Part shown: piece by piece, positions 36,996 to 45,165 of the stretch
Numbering within the stretch: the first letter of the stretch is position 1
Layout: each line of letters begins with the position of its first letter
From: Nocardioides speluncae
GTDB lineage: Bacteria; Actinomycetota; Actinomycetes; Propionibacteriales; Nocardioidaceae
Reading direction: 5' to 3'
NCBI RefSeq assembly: GCF_003121585.1
Contig: NZ_QEOO01000002.1
Location: forward strand, 18,021-82,020
DNA length: 64,000 nt
The notes under the pieces: generated by a model
What the model was told of the DNA's origin: nothing
The model's database searches: none
Seen by the model: only the letters and a program-made list of their open reading frames with translations
Made by a program: the position numbers and the translations under genes

Positions 36996-37155
36996 GTGGT
37001 CGAGCACATCGGGTTGTCGAGCAGGTTGCGACGGATGGCCGCCGGTTGAGGAGGTCGCTCTGCGACCGTCTCGAAACCAAGGCCCACCGCCAACCGGGTG
37101 GACGAGCGAACTGGGTGGTCGAGCAGGTTGCGCTAGCAACCGTCGTCGAGACCAC
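36996..37155. repeat. Cluster of Nocardioides-type intergenic palindromes
   Basis: The gap between the Usp gene and 37198 is filled by related motifs: GGTGGTCGAG at 36996 and 37114, TGTCGAGCAGGTTGCG at 37016, a dyad at about 37044-37079 (GGTTGAGGAGGTCGC facing GCGACCGTCTCGAAACC), and another at 37115-37155 (GTGGTC...GGTTGC facing GCAACC...GACCAC). Sequences built from GTGGTCGAGCAGGTTGC and GGTTTCGAGACGGTCGC are, to my knowledge, widespread between genes in Nocardioides genomes. Each can fold into a hairpin, so the cluster may also terminate the tct-usp transcript. Confidence 0.75.
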
Positions 37156-37197
37156 AGGCGGTGACGCAAGGCGCCGAACCGTGGCAGGGTGCGGAAC

Positions 37198-37587
37198 ATG
37201 GTGGACTACAACCCATTCGAGGTCCTCACGAAGTCGCAGCGCGCAGCCCTCGGCCTCGCCAGCGAAGCCTGGACCCGCCTGTACGACGCGACCGTCACCG
37301 GCGTCACCCAGCCCGAGGAGGCGCTGCGCCAGGTGGGCGCGCTGGTCACCGCCGTCGGCGACCTCGCCAGCGCCACCGCCCAGCCCCTCCAGGACTTCCT
37401 GACCCGCCAGCGCGAACTCGCCGAGTCCATGGCCACCCTCGCCAACGCCCACGCCGAACTAGCCCAAGTCGCCGCCACCCTCGCCGAACGCCACGCCGCC
37501 ACTGTTGATGCCCTTGAGAAACTCAGCGCGCCGGTGCTCGGCCTAGTGATCAAGGAGCGCCCGGAGGACGACCCAGCCGTCGGTTGA
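37198..37587 (+). CDS. Small helical protein, phasin-like
   Basis: 129-residue, almost entirely alpha-helical protein (MVDYNPFEVLTKSQRAALGLASEAW...), rich in Ala, Gln and Leu with heptad-like spacing and no cysteines. Composition and the QPLQDFLTRQRELAESMATLA segment resemble phasins or other amphipathic coiled-coil proteins, but there is no defining motif. A GTG three codons upstream is an alternative start. Function not assigned. Confidence 0.65.
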   Translation: MVDYNPFEVLTKSQRAALGLASEAWTRLYDATVTGVTQPEEALRQVGALVTAVGDLASATAQPLQDFLTRQRELAESMATLANAHAELAQVAATLAERHAATVDALEKLSAPVLGLVIKERPEDDPAVG

Positions 37588-37703
37588 TGACGTCGCTCGG
37601 CGACTCCCGACGCCAAGCCCAACCGCTGACAACCTGCTGAGGAAAGGCCGGACCGTGCGTCACTTCGCCCAGAACGACGCAGACGAGTGCTGCAGCAGCG
37701 GCC

Positions 37704-37709
37704 TACCGT
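37704..37709 (+). promoter_or_regulatory. -10 box TACCGT for a leaderless mRNA
   Basis: TACCGT lies 6 nt before the ATG at 37716, the same hexamer and nearly the same spacing seen at 11671. It supports the small gene that follows as real and leaderless. Confidence 0.45.
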
Positions 37710-37715
37710 AGGTCC

Positions 37716-38018
37716 ATGCGAACTCGGCGCTTTGGGCCAGGTCCCCGGCAGTGGCGTGGGCGTCTCGTCGGATTCGTCACAGGCGGTGAACCAGTGGATG
37801 GATGCGAACCTGTCTCGGTGGTCATTGCTGGCGAAACGGTCGGCGACCTGGAGCAGCGCGCCGCTGACCTAGGTGTGTGGCACCCGCACTTGTGGCCACG
37901 GATGAGGCCTTCCCGCAAGGAAGCGGATATGGCCCTACGGGATGCCAATCAGTTCGTGTGGCGTGTCGGCCTCGAGACGCGATGGCGCCCTTCGGACTCC
38001 TGGCCGGGAAGCACCTAG
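37716..38018 (+). CDS. Hypothetical protein, 100 aa
   Basis: 100-residue protein. The N-terminus is basic and the core reads PVSVVIAGETVGDLEQRAADLG, HPHLWPRMRPSRKEADMAL and ANQFVWRV. It looks like a small soluble domain with Trp-rich ends, and I do not recognise its function. Codon usage in this frame is consistent (strong third-position G/C). The ATG at 37716 is at leaderless spacing from a -10 box. Several overlapping frames exist here, so the call is moderate. Confidence 0.5.
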   Translation: MRTRRFGPGPRQWRGRLVGFVTGGEPVDGCEPVSVVIAGETVGDLEQRAADLGVWHPHLWPRMRPSRKEADMALRDANQFVWRVGLETRWRPSDSWPGST

Positions 38019-38373
38019 ATTCCGTCGACCAGGAGATACAGCGGTGTGTTCTACCGCCGCCTCCGGGCAACGCCCACCCGGAGACGCGTCGAGCGTCGGA
38101 CCCGACGATGGTTGGTACGGGCATCTGCGAACAGAGGTGACCACCCGTCTTTACTGGCGCGTGGCTACCGGTCACACGGTCGCAGCGACGAACTCAGTCG
38201 ACCCACCTTACGACGGCTATGCCCGACGTGCATCGCGCATTTCGCGCGGAACACCGAGCCTGCGTCACTTCGTCGCCAAGGCTCTACGAGCAGAGGTCGG
38301 CCACCGGGTCTCGTGTGCACGCTCCGAGGCATCTTAACTCCAGCGTCCACATCGACAGACAGAGGCCGTGCCC
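38019..38373. other. Region with no supported gene (355 bp)
   Basis: Base composition is less GC-rich than the flanks. The open frames here (for example + strand 37942-38337) have no recognisable domain, no ribosome-binding site and no clear third-position GC bias. I see no tRNA, terminator or repeat of note. It may be decayed sequence. Confidence 0.5.
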
Positions 38374-38559
38374 CTACCAGCTCACTTCGCCGTACTTGGC
38401 CCACGCCTCGTTGAGCTGGCTTGACTGAGCCTCCCGATCCGGGGCAACGGCGAACTCCAGCCCGGTGTTGTATGCGATCAGCCATATGGCATTCGCGAGG
38501 TCTGCGTAGCGATCGTCGTCGACCTCGCCCTTGATGGTGACGGTGATGGTTCGGGTCAT
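38374..38559 (-). CDS. Hypothetical protein, 61 aa
   Basis: Small protein MTRTITVTIKGEVDDDRYADLANAIWL..., about 61 residues, with an amphipathic N-terminal strand, a central helix and a Trp at the end. No family recognised. The ATG at 38559 lacks a clear Shine-Dalgarno. The longer in-frame extension to 38742 would overlap the divergent methyltransferase and looks non-coding. Confidence is limited by length. Confidence 0.45.
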   Translation of the reverse strand: MTRTITVTIKGEVDDDRYADLANAIWLIAYNTGLEFAVAPDREAQSSQLNEAWAKYGEVSW

Positions 38560-38680
38560 GTAGGCAGACTGCCAGCCTTGCTCGATGGAGTGCCAAGCCT
38601 CTGCCGGAGGTGCGTCACTCCGCCGCCTTTCGGCGCGGTGTCCCGTCAGTCCACGGACCACGGGGCTGCAAACTTGAACC

Positions 38681-39586
38681 GTGCCGTTGTTCGACGAGGT
38701 CCTCAAGCGCAGAGTTGTGATACTCGACGGCGGGATGTCCAACGCTCTAGAGGACCGAGGTCACGATCTGTCCGACGACCTGTGGACCGCGCGGCTGCTC
38801 CGTGATGACCCGGCCGAGATCGTCGCTGTGCACCGCGCCTACTTCGAGGCGGGCGCCGACGTCGCGACGACGGCGAGCTATCAGGCCAGCATGCCCGGCC
38901 TGATCCGCGCCGGTCTCTCCGGTGAGGCCGCAGCCGGACTGATTCGGAGTAGCGTCCGCCGTGCCCGGGAGGCGGCGGAAGCGGTCGCCGCGTCGACCGG
39001 GCGGGAGCTCCTGGTCGCAGCCTCGGTCGGACCCTACGGTGCCGCGCTGGCGGACGGCTCTGAGTACCGCGGCAGGTACGGCGTCTCCGCGGCCACCCTC
39101 CGCGACTTCCACGCGCCGCGGCTCGAGCTCCTCGCCTCGGCGGCTCCGGACCTACTGGCGGTCGAGACCATCCCAGACCTCGACGAAGCCGAGGTCCTGG
39201 TGCCGCTGCTGGACGCGCTCGGCGTGCCTGCGTGGTTCTCCTACTCCGTCAGCGGCGGCGAGACGCGCGCGGGGCAGCCGCTGCGCGCGGCGTACGAGGT
39301 CCTCGCTGGGAGTACGGCGGTCGGCGCCGCCGGGGTCAACTGCTCGGCGCCGGCCGACGTCCTCACCGCCGTCGAGACGGCGGTCTCGGTCACGGGGAAG
39401 CCAGGTGTCGCCTATCCCAACCGCGGCGAGGAGTGGGACGCCCGGTCGCACTCCTGGGCGGGGCAGGGATCGTTCGACCCCGCGCTCGCTACCACCTGGT
39501 TGGAAGCGGGGGCACGCCTGATCGGCGGCTGTTGCCGGGTCGGACCCGCGGACATCGCGCGACTGGCGACGACGCTCCTACGCTGA
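38681..39586 (+). CDS. mmuM: Homocysteine S-methyltransferase (MmuM type)
   Basis: 301-residue zinc-dependent enzyme that methylates homocysteine to methionine, classically with S-methylmethionine as donor. It begins FDEVLKRRVVILDGGMSNALE. The zinc ligands are the Cys in GAAGVNCSAP near residue 219 and the adjacent pair in IGGCCRVGP near residues 284-285. Length is typical of the single-domain family. The start is a GTG at 38681. No SAM riboswitch was seen in front of it. Confidence 0.93.
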   Translation: MPLFDEVLKRRVVILDGGMSNALEDRGHDLSDDLWTARLLRDDPAEIVAVHRAYFEAGADVATTASYQASMPGLIRAGLSGEAAAGLIRSSVRRAREAAEAVAASTGRELLVAASVGPYGAALADGSEYRGRYGVSAATLRDFHAPRLELLASAAPDLLAVETIPDLDEAEVLVPLLDALGVPAWFSYSVSGGETRAGQPLRAAYEVLAGSTAVGAAGVNCSAPADVLTAVETAVSVTGKPGVAYPNRGEEWDARSHSWAGQGSFDPALATTWLEAGARLIGGCCRVGPADIARLATTLLR

Positions 39587-39688
39587 TGCCATCAAGAGTC
39601 GGCCGCGTCGCAGCGCCGCGAAGAGCCCGTGTCGAGAGCAGGACCGCTGCCGGGCTCGACTGCTGCGCCGCCTGGGTGCACCATCGGA

Positions 39689-40075
39689 ATGATGGCGTAC
39701 GACGTGACCTTGATCTTCGACGACCGTCCGGGTGAGCTCGCCCGGCTGGGCGAGGTCGCGGGTGCCGCGGGGGTGAACATCGACGGCTTCGCGGCCTTCA
39801 CCGGCGAGGGCAAGGGCGTGGTGCACGTCCTCGTCGCGGATGACCGACTCGACACACTTCGGGACGCGTTGACCCAAGCGGGCATGTCGATTGCCGACGA
39901 ACGTGAAGTGTTTGTGGTGACCGTCGCAGACGAGCCGGGAGCCCTCGGCGAGGTCACCCGCCGCCTCGCGGACGCCAACGTCAACATCGACTTGGCGTAC
40001 ACGACCTTCGGCGGGGTGCGGATGGTCTTCAGCACCGACGACGTGCGCCTCGCTCGCGAAGCGCTCGACGGCTGA
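39689..40075 (+). CDS. Tandem ACT-domain protein
   Basis: 128-residue protein made of two ACT-like domains: residues 1-65 (MAYDVTLIFDDRPGELARLGEVAGAAGVNIDGF) and 70-128 (EVFVVTVADEPGALGEVTRRLADANVNIDLAYT). ACT pairs bind amino acids and regulate enzymes or act alone as sensors. It is encoded 102 bp after mmuM, so a link to methionine is possible but unproven. Start is the first of two adjacent ATGs. No DNA-binding or catalytic domain is present. Confidence 0.85.
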   Translation: MMAYDVTLIFDDRPGELARLGEVAGAAGVNIDGFAAFTGEGKGVVHVLVADDRLDTLRDALTQAGMSIADEREVFVVTVADEPGALGEVTRRLADANVNIDLAYTTFGGVRMVFSTDDVRLAREALDG

Positions 40076-40181
40076 CAACCTGCAGATACCCCGTCGTTGA
40101 CCAGCGTGACGCGGACTGGCGACAGCGCCATTCCGCCGCGAATGATCACGCCTGGACCGACGACGCGACTGACCTGCGCGG

Positions 40182-42614
40182 CTACTCCGCGTCTTGGTCG
40201 GCGTGGCCGGCCTCCTCCAGCGAGCCCGTCAGCCGCTGGTCGAGGATCGACTCATAACCCGGCCAGTTAGCGCGGTTCAGGACCACCGTCCGGCCTTTGC
40301 CCCCGGGTGGGCCGATGGTCAGCAGGATTGTCGAGTTCGCGTCAACCTCGCATGTGATCTCTAGCTCTCCCTTGGAGCCGCTCTGGTATTCGAGGATTCC
40401 GATTGGTTCGGTGCCCAAGCCCGCCCAAGGAGTCCTTATCTCGACGACTCGGATCCGGTATGTCCGGCCGGCCTCGTGGTTCAGCAGGTCGATGATTTCT
40501 GTGCGCTTGGTGGGAATGGTCGTCCCCTTTGCCACGATCGTGAGCACCTCGGTGTTGGCCTCATCGTTGTAGGCCATTCGCGCCGCAGCCTTCGGATCTG
40601 TCCGCTCGACGAGCACGCCGATGCCTTGCTGGAGCACGTCGAGGAGCAGTTGGTCCTTCCGATGACCCCGAAGGACACCGACCTGCTGGGCGAGGCCCTG
40701 AACGACCGCGTCGTTTTGGAAGGTCGAGATGACGGTTGCGGGGGTCATCGAACCGACCGTCTTGATCAGGCTCGGGACACGCGTGCCTTGCCCACAGAGC
40801 AGGACGTGTTTGATCCCACGAAGGGCTTGTACAACGAGGGTGTCCGACGACGGCTCGTCGAGGACAGCTCCGTAAGCGAGGGCCTCTCGTACAACAGCGA
40901 AGATCGAGTCGGCGACGCGGCGGTTGAGCGGCTGGGTGATCTCCTCGAACGACGCCCGATCAATACGCAGGAGCAGGTCGCCATCGCCGCCCTCGGCCTC
41001 GACGTCGGCGACGAGGACCTCGCAGGAGTCCCGCGTCGAGAGCACGTGCTTCGCGCGCACTGCCTCCCTGCAGACCTGGTTGCGGACAAAAGGCGGCAGC
41101 TCCGCCGTCCCCAGGCGCTGACGAACTTGGCGGCGGAGGAGTTCCTCCAGCGCCTCGTCGTAGTCGATGCCACCCAGTCGGCCATCGCCCTGAGTGGCCT
41201 TGATCTCGGACAGCGTGAACCCGTCATCGTCGATCCCGAGTTCGTAGACCGAGACGTCGAGCGTCCCTCCACCCAGATCGATGATCAGGGCCCACTCGTA
41301 GCCCGTATCGGGACCGAGGTATCCCGTTGCCGAGGGCTCCGGCAGGAAGCGCATCACCTTGAGCCCGGCGAGGTCCATCGCCTGCTGCAGCGCGTTCGAC
41401 TGCGCGATGCTGAAGCTCGCCGGGTAGGAAGCTACGACCGCCTCGATCGGCGCCCCGATGAACTCCTCGGCGTTGCGACGCACGGAGCGGAGGATCAGGC
41501 TGCAGACGAACTCCGCCGTGAGGCTCTTGTCGTGGATCGTGAATTGAGTCGGCGACCCGAGTTCGCGCTTCGGGTACCACACCGTCCCGGCAGGTCGTAG
41601 CCGGTCCAACTCGATCGCATCGGCGCCGACGACGTAGTCCCAATCGCTGTCGAAGTTCACGACCGACGGGACATGGCTCCTCCCGTCGGGGCCAGGGACG
41701 ACGTGCATCTCGCCCTTGCTGTCGAGCACCGCGGCGAGCGTATTGCAGGTCCCGAAGTCGAGCGCCAAGGTGGGCTGTAGTCCCGGCGTCGTGGACGTGG
41801 GCACGCGGGCCGGCCGCCGTTCCTCGCCGACGCTCAGCGACGTACGCCACTGGTTGCGCTTCGCCTGGGACACGATCTCCAAAGCCAGGACCTCGGCGGG
41901 TTCCAGTCGCGCGACTGGATCCTGCCTGGGCTTGCCGTACAGGTGACACAGCTCCGGCACGCGGCGTTGCAGATAGGAGTTCAGCTCGTGCAAGGTCCGG
42001 CATCGGCCCAGATCGCTGAGCCCCTCGCACAGCGCTTCGGTGAAGATGCCGCTGCCCACGGCCTGGTGCTCGTACGAGCGCTGCCCCGGCGCACAGGAGC
42101 TGAAGGTGATGTTGCCGGAGGGAAGTAGTGCGTTGACATCAACCCCAGGTCCCTCGTGCGGGCTTCTGCCCTTGCTGTCGCTGACAGCCTCACGGCACGC
42201 GTCGACCAGGAGGACGAGGTGTCTAGGGGACCATTCCTGAAGCCTGGCGACCACGGTCTGGACGGAGAGCGCCGTGTGCTCAAGGTCCTCGCCCACAGAG
42301 TCACCGAGGAGGAGGTACTCATGGCCGTCGGACATCGAGTGATAGCCGTGCCCGCTGAAGAAGAAGAAGAGCGTGTCAAGGTTCGGCGGCGGGCCCTGTA
42401 GCCGGGCCCTGGACAATGTGCGCAGGACGTTGGTGAACGTCGGCCGTGTGCGAGGCGCGGCGTCTTCCTCGTTGAGGACGACGATGGCGTTGGCGTCGAG
42501 ACCGCACGTGCTCTGCAATGTATCGGCGATCCGGCGTGCGTCGTCAGAAGCGAACCGCAGGCTCGGGATCGGATCCTCGTACGCCGAGCAGCCGACGACG
42601 ACGGCCAGATTCAT
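40182..42614 (-). CDS. Caspase-like protease fused to Hsp70 chaperone
   Basis: 810-residue fusion. Residues 1-235 are a caspase/metacaspase-like domain: MNLAVVVGCSAYEDPI, catalytic His89 in FFFFSGHGYH and Cys140 in LVLLVDACREA. Residues 280-650 are an Hsp70 nucleotide-binding domain: LALDFGTCNTLAA, WYPKRELG, FLPEPSAT, LIIDLGGGTLDVSVYEL, GDGRLGGIDYD, GQGTRVPSLIKTV and a VVQGLAQQVGVLRG segment like that of DnaK. Residues 651-770 match the DnaK beta substrate-binding domain (LLLDVLQQGIGVLVE, AKGTTIPTKRTE). The alpha-helical lid is absent. The likely role is an intracellular sensor in which client or ATP state controls the protease. It overlaps the next gene by 4 bp. No signal peptide. Confidence 0.92.
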   Translation of the reverse strand: MNLAVVVGCSAYEDPIPSLRFASDDARRIADTLQSTCGLDANAIVVLNEEDAAPRTRPTFTNVLRTLSRARLQGPPPNLDTLFFFFSGHGYHSMSDGHEYLLLGDSVGEDLEHTALSVQTVVARLQEWSPRHLVLLVDACREAVSDSKGRSPHEGPGVDVNALLPSGNITFSSCAPGQRSYEHQAVGSGIFTEALCEGLSDLGRCRTLHELNSYLQRRVPELCHLYGKPRQDPVARLEPAEVLALEIVSQAKRNQWRTSLSVGEERRPARVPTSTTPGLQPTLALDFGTCNTLAAVLDSKGEMHVVPGPDGRSHVPSVVNFDSDWDYVVGADAIELDRLRPAGTVWYPKRELGSPTQFTIHDKSLTAEFVCSLILRSVRRNAEEFIGAPIEAVVASYPASFSIAQSNALQQAMDLAGLKVMRFLPEPSATGYLGPDTGYEWALIIDLGGGTLDVSVYELGIDDDGFTLSEIKATQGDGRLGGIDYDEALEELLRRQVRQRLGTAELPPFVRNQVCREAVRAKHVLSTRDSCEVLVADVEAEGGDGDLLLRIDRASFEEITQPLNRRVADSIFAVVREALAYGAVLDEPSSDTLVVQALRGIKHVLLCGQGTRVPSLIKTVGSMTPATVISTFQNDAVVQGLAQQVGVLRGHRKDQLLLDVLQQGIGVLVERTDPKAAARMAYNDEANTEVLTIVAKGTTIPTKRTEIIDLLNHEAGRTYRIRVVEIRTPWAGLGTEPIGILEYQSGSKGELEITCEVDANSTILLTIGPPGGKGRTVVLNRANWPGYESILDQRLTGSLEEAGHADQDAE

Positions 42615-42940
42615 GACGTCGCCGCGGCCTCCCGCTTCTTAAAAGTTAAACGGAGCCCGCCTGTGACCGCCATCGAGACCGCCCCGACAAGCCGTACCTC
42701 CCCCGAGCCGGTGAGTTCGGCGTATACCTCGAAGCTGTCCAGTTCGTATGGCCCGTCAGCGGCACTGATCCTGTCGAAGACCGCGTCCATGGTCCGGCTC
42801 AACCGAGCAACATTCTCCGCCAGTCGCTCTGCGCTAACGTCGGTCACCCGCATGACAGGATCATTCCTACCGAAAATCTTCGCGTCCTCGTCATCCCGTC
42901 GATCGGCGTACACGACGGTCACAGGGTCAACAGCTTCCAT
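42611..42940 (-). CDS. Small partner protein of the caspase-Hsp70 gene (Trypco/Pepco-like)
   Basis: 109-residue protein starting MEAVDPVTVVYADRRDDEDA. It has a central helix (SAERLAENVARLSRTMDAVFDRI), then a beta-rich C-terminus (SFEVYAELTGSGEVRLVGAV and TGGLRLTFKKR). The layout resembles the small trypsin- or peptidase-co-occurring domains found beside proteases in bacterial conflict loci, where the tail reads like VEFGLKL...LKVTLxW. The resemblance is by eye and modest. GGAGG lies 6 nt before the ATG at 42940. The stop overlaps the caspase-Hsp70 start (ATGA), so the two are translationally coupled and probably work together. Confidence 0.75.
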   Translation of the reverse strand: MEAVDPVTVVYADRRDDEDAKIFGRNDPVMRVTDVSAERLAENVARLSRTMDAVFDRISAADGPYELDSFEVYAELTGSGEVRLVGAVSMAVTGGLRLTFKKREAAATS

Positions 42941-43116
42941 GCTCAACCTCCAATCAGGCCCCCGTCCGAGCCCGGACAGCTTTCGGGCCATGTTGGCATA
43001 AAGCCACGCGAGCATCGAGGGCGTGACCTGGGATCGGTCGCGTACCAGCCGGGAACCGCGTACGGTCCTGGACCCCGCATCATTCCGCCGCGTTGGCTTC
43101 GCCGAGCTGACGCAGG

Positions 43117-43437
43117 TCACGGGCCGACTTCACGCAGGATCCGCAGGTCGATCTCGTGTTCGTCAGGGCAGGGTGTGAGATCGAAGGGGCAGGTCAATCG
43201 ATCTCTCGTGGCGAACTCCGGATCGCGCGCCCGGGCAATGTCGACGCACATCGTGCAGAGCGTGGTGCCGGTCAAGTTGATGACGTCGGCCTCGAAGCCG
43301 CAGAAGGCGACGGTCCAGCTGGGGTCTCTACAGCAGACGAGGTGGAGGATCTCACCCTCATCGTTTTGAAGTTCGAGCTTTCGCGCAGTGGTGGCTTGGC
43401 CGACCCGCGCGCGGTGCGCCGCTGTTGAGAGGTCCAC
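43117..43437 (-). CDS. Cysteine-rich small protein, probable zinc binder
   Basis: 106-residue protein with seven cysteines: Cys35, Cys36, Cys46, Cys61, Cys64, Cys83 and Cys90, plus His32. The pattern LHLVCC...AFCG...LCTMC suggests a zinc ribbon. It resembles short actinobacterial zinc-ribbon proteins of unknown role. The start is a GTG at 43437 without a good Shine-Dalgarno. It lies 176 bp upstream of the caspase-Hsp70 partner gene and on the same strand, so it may be the first gene of that operon or independent. Confidence 0.65.
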   Translation of the reverse strand: MDLSTAAHRARVGQATTARKLELQNDEGEILHLVCCRDPSWTVAFCGFEADVINLTGTTLCTMCVDIARARDPEFATRDRLTCPFDLTPCPDEHEIDLRILREVGP

Positions 43438-43688
43438 ATGTCCAGTATTTCATCGCCGCCGGTGCGGCAGTGGCCGAACTGGGCAACGACGATCGCGGCT
43501 GTGTCAATCCGCCGCGAGCCGGACGCACTCTCACGCCCTCCTCGGCCGCAGGCAGACCGAGGGAGATCGCGTGAGTCATGGTTCCAGTGTGGCGTCCCCT
43601 CACCGGCGGTCATGTTGCAACGAAGGTGCGTCATTCCGCGACAGCGGCAGTGTCGATCGCCTAACAGCCGATTGAGTCTCGGGACCGC

Positions 43689-44237
43689 CTAGACACACAG
43701 CCAGCAGTAGAGACGCTGGCCGACTTCCTCAGCGCCGCGCGCGAGCGATGCGAAGTCGCGCAGAAACTCGGCCAGTGCTTCAGGATCAGCCTGACCCCAG
43801 AACTCTTCCGTCTGACTCCACGGCACAGCGACTTGGGCCAGTCGCTCGTCCGAGGCATTAGCCAGTGCGGCTGCGAGAGAGTCTGTGATCGTCAGCACGA
43901 GCAACTCGCCTCCATTCGCGGATGCAAGGTCCTTGCCGCTTCGTGGATCCGCAGCGAGATCGTCATACGGGCGACCGGTCAGCAGTTCCTCGAGAGTGCC
44001 CAGTTGGACCAGAGGATCGATGCCCTTCACTGACAACGTGTCGTAGATCGGGAGGCCCTCGTCGATGCCGAGTTGAGGTTCCGGCACAGGCCGCTTACGG
44101 CCAAACAGCCCACGCTTCGCGGGCGCCGCGTCCGGGGCTTCCATGACCGTCTGAGAGCCGGGGCCACCCAAGCGATCGATTGTGGCCGCGGCAGCGTCGT
44201 CCGACGGAGCGGTGAAGTAGTCGTAGAGGACACCCAT
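43689..44237 (-). CDS. Conserved actinobacterial hypothetical protein
   Basis: 182-residue soluble protein (MGVLYDYFTAPSDDAAAATIDRLGGP...). The middle reads YDTLSVKGIDPLVQLGTLEELLTGRPYDDL, and the C-terminus VPWSQTEEFWGQADPEALAEFL and YCWLCV. I recognise the pattern from hypothetical proteins in streptomycetes and relatives, but no function is known to me. The ATG at 44237 matches the conserved N-terminus; the upstream extension does not. The acidic, Trp-containing C-terminal half looks like a compact helical domain. Confidence 0.8.
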   Translation of the reverse strand: MGVLYDYFTAPSDDAAAATIDRLGGPGSQTVMEAPDAAPAKRGLFGRKRPVPEPQLGIDEGLPIYDTLSVKGIDPLVQLGTLEELLTGRPYDDLAADPRSGKDLASANGGELLVLTITDSLAAALANASDERLAQVAVPWSQTEEFWGQADPEALAEFLRDFASLARGAEEVGQRLYCWLCV

Positions 44238-44492
44238 GCGCGGAATCCTGCCGTATCCCGTTACCGATCGACGCCGATCTGCGGCGTGAGACGAAATCGT
44301 CGCTCCTCGAGCCGCCCATCTCGACTCGGCGCGGAGGCGCACTCAGGTACGTCTTACCGCCGCGTGCGCGGCGCAATCTCAAGTCGATGTGCGCGCGATT
44401 GGGAGCGTCCCTGAGAGTGCAGGACGAGCCGCGGCGTGATGACCGATGGCGCGCGGATCCAACGCTCAGCAGTCCGCCATCGAAGGCGCCTA

Positions 44493-44498
44493 TACGCT
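44493..44498 (+). promoter_or_regulatory. -10 box TACGCT for a leaderless mRNA
   Basis: TACGCT ends 6 nt before the GTG at 44505, the leaderless spacing seen elsewhere in the window. It also supports GTG 44505 over an ATG 69 nt upstream. Confidence 0.45.
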
Positions 44499-44504
44499 TC
44501 GCGC

Positions 44505-44939
44505 GTGCCGAGATTGAAACTTGCGGTCGTGGGCGCGGTCAGCGCCGTTGTTGTTGCAGCAGCGGTGGTCGCTGCCCTCCAACTTTGGCCAGCCAACGAG
44601 CCAAGCGCACGCGAGACCGCCGAAACGTACTTCGCAGCCTGGGAAGCAGGCGACGTCGACGGTATGTGCGTTCTCCTCACCGCGGCCCAGCGTGACGACA
44701 TGGTCAGATGCGCGAAGGGCCCGGACGACGAATGGGTCGACAACGTGAAGCGGCTCCGTCACACGATCCACGACGTCGAAGAAGATGGCGACGCCGCGAC
44801 GATTCACTACGACCAGGTCGACTCGAACCCCAGGTATCCGGTCGCGCTCAACAGCACCGGCACTCTGCACCTCGTGAAGGTCGACGGCGCGTGGCGAATC
44901 GACGACAACGAGCTCGTTGCGGACAACTCTGGCGCCTAG
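44505..44939 (+). CDS. Membrane-anchored NTF2-like (DUF4878-type) protein
   Basis: 144-residue protein. A signal anchor (VPRLKLAVVGAVSAVVVAAAVVAALQLW) is followed by an extracytoplasmic NTF2-like domain: ARETAETYFAAWEAGDVDGM, two cysteines (MCVLL and VRCAKG) that may form a disulfide, and final strands LHLVKVDGAWRIDDNEL. Such small exported domains are common in actinobacteria, with unknown ligands. GTG 44505 is chosen from the -10 spacing and because the signal begins there. Confidence 0.75.
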   Translation: MPRLKLAVVGAVSAVVVAAAVVAALQLWPANEPSARETAETYFAAWEAGDVDGMCVLLTAAQRDDMVRCAKGPDDEWVDNVKRLRHTIHDVEEDGDAATIHYDQVDSNPRYPVALNSTGTLHLVKVDGAWRIDDNELVADNSGA

Positions 44940-45153
44940 CAGCCAGCCGCTGCACACGTCCGAGCGTCGTCGGAGCCACGGCCGGGGGCTGGGTGGCCTT
45001 GCGGATCTGCCCGGAAACGACGAACCCGAAGGGTTCGCCTCGTAAAGGGACGCGGAGCGGGCTCGGCGGCCTTCGCTGGCGGTAGCCCGGGCTACTCCGG
45101 CCGTGACAGAACTCCACGCGGAAAGTTACAGCGACGCGGTACAGACGCAGCCC

Positions 45154-45159
45154 TAAGAT
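45154..45159 (+). promoter_or_regulatory. -10 box TAAGAT for a leaderless mRNA
   Basis: TAAGAT, a near-consensus actinobacterial -10, ends 6 nt before the ATG at 45166. The intervening GCAGG could also act as a weak ribosome-binding site. Confidence 0.5.
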
Positions 45160-45165
45160 CGCAGG

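Noticed and set aside
37942..38337. 131-codon plus-strand frame
   Set aside because: No ribosome-binding site or domain, overlaps the better-supported 37716 frame, weak codon bias.
43438..43688. Minus-strand frames between the Cys-rich gene and 43689
   Set aside because: No start context or recognisable domain; extensions of neighbouring frames only.
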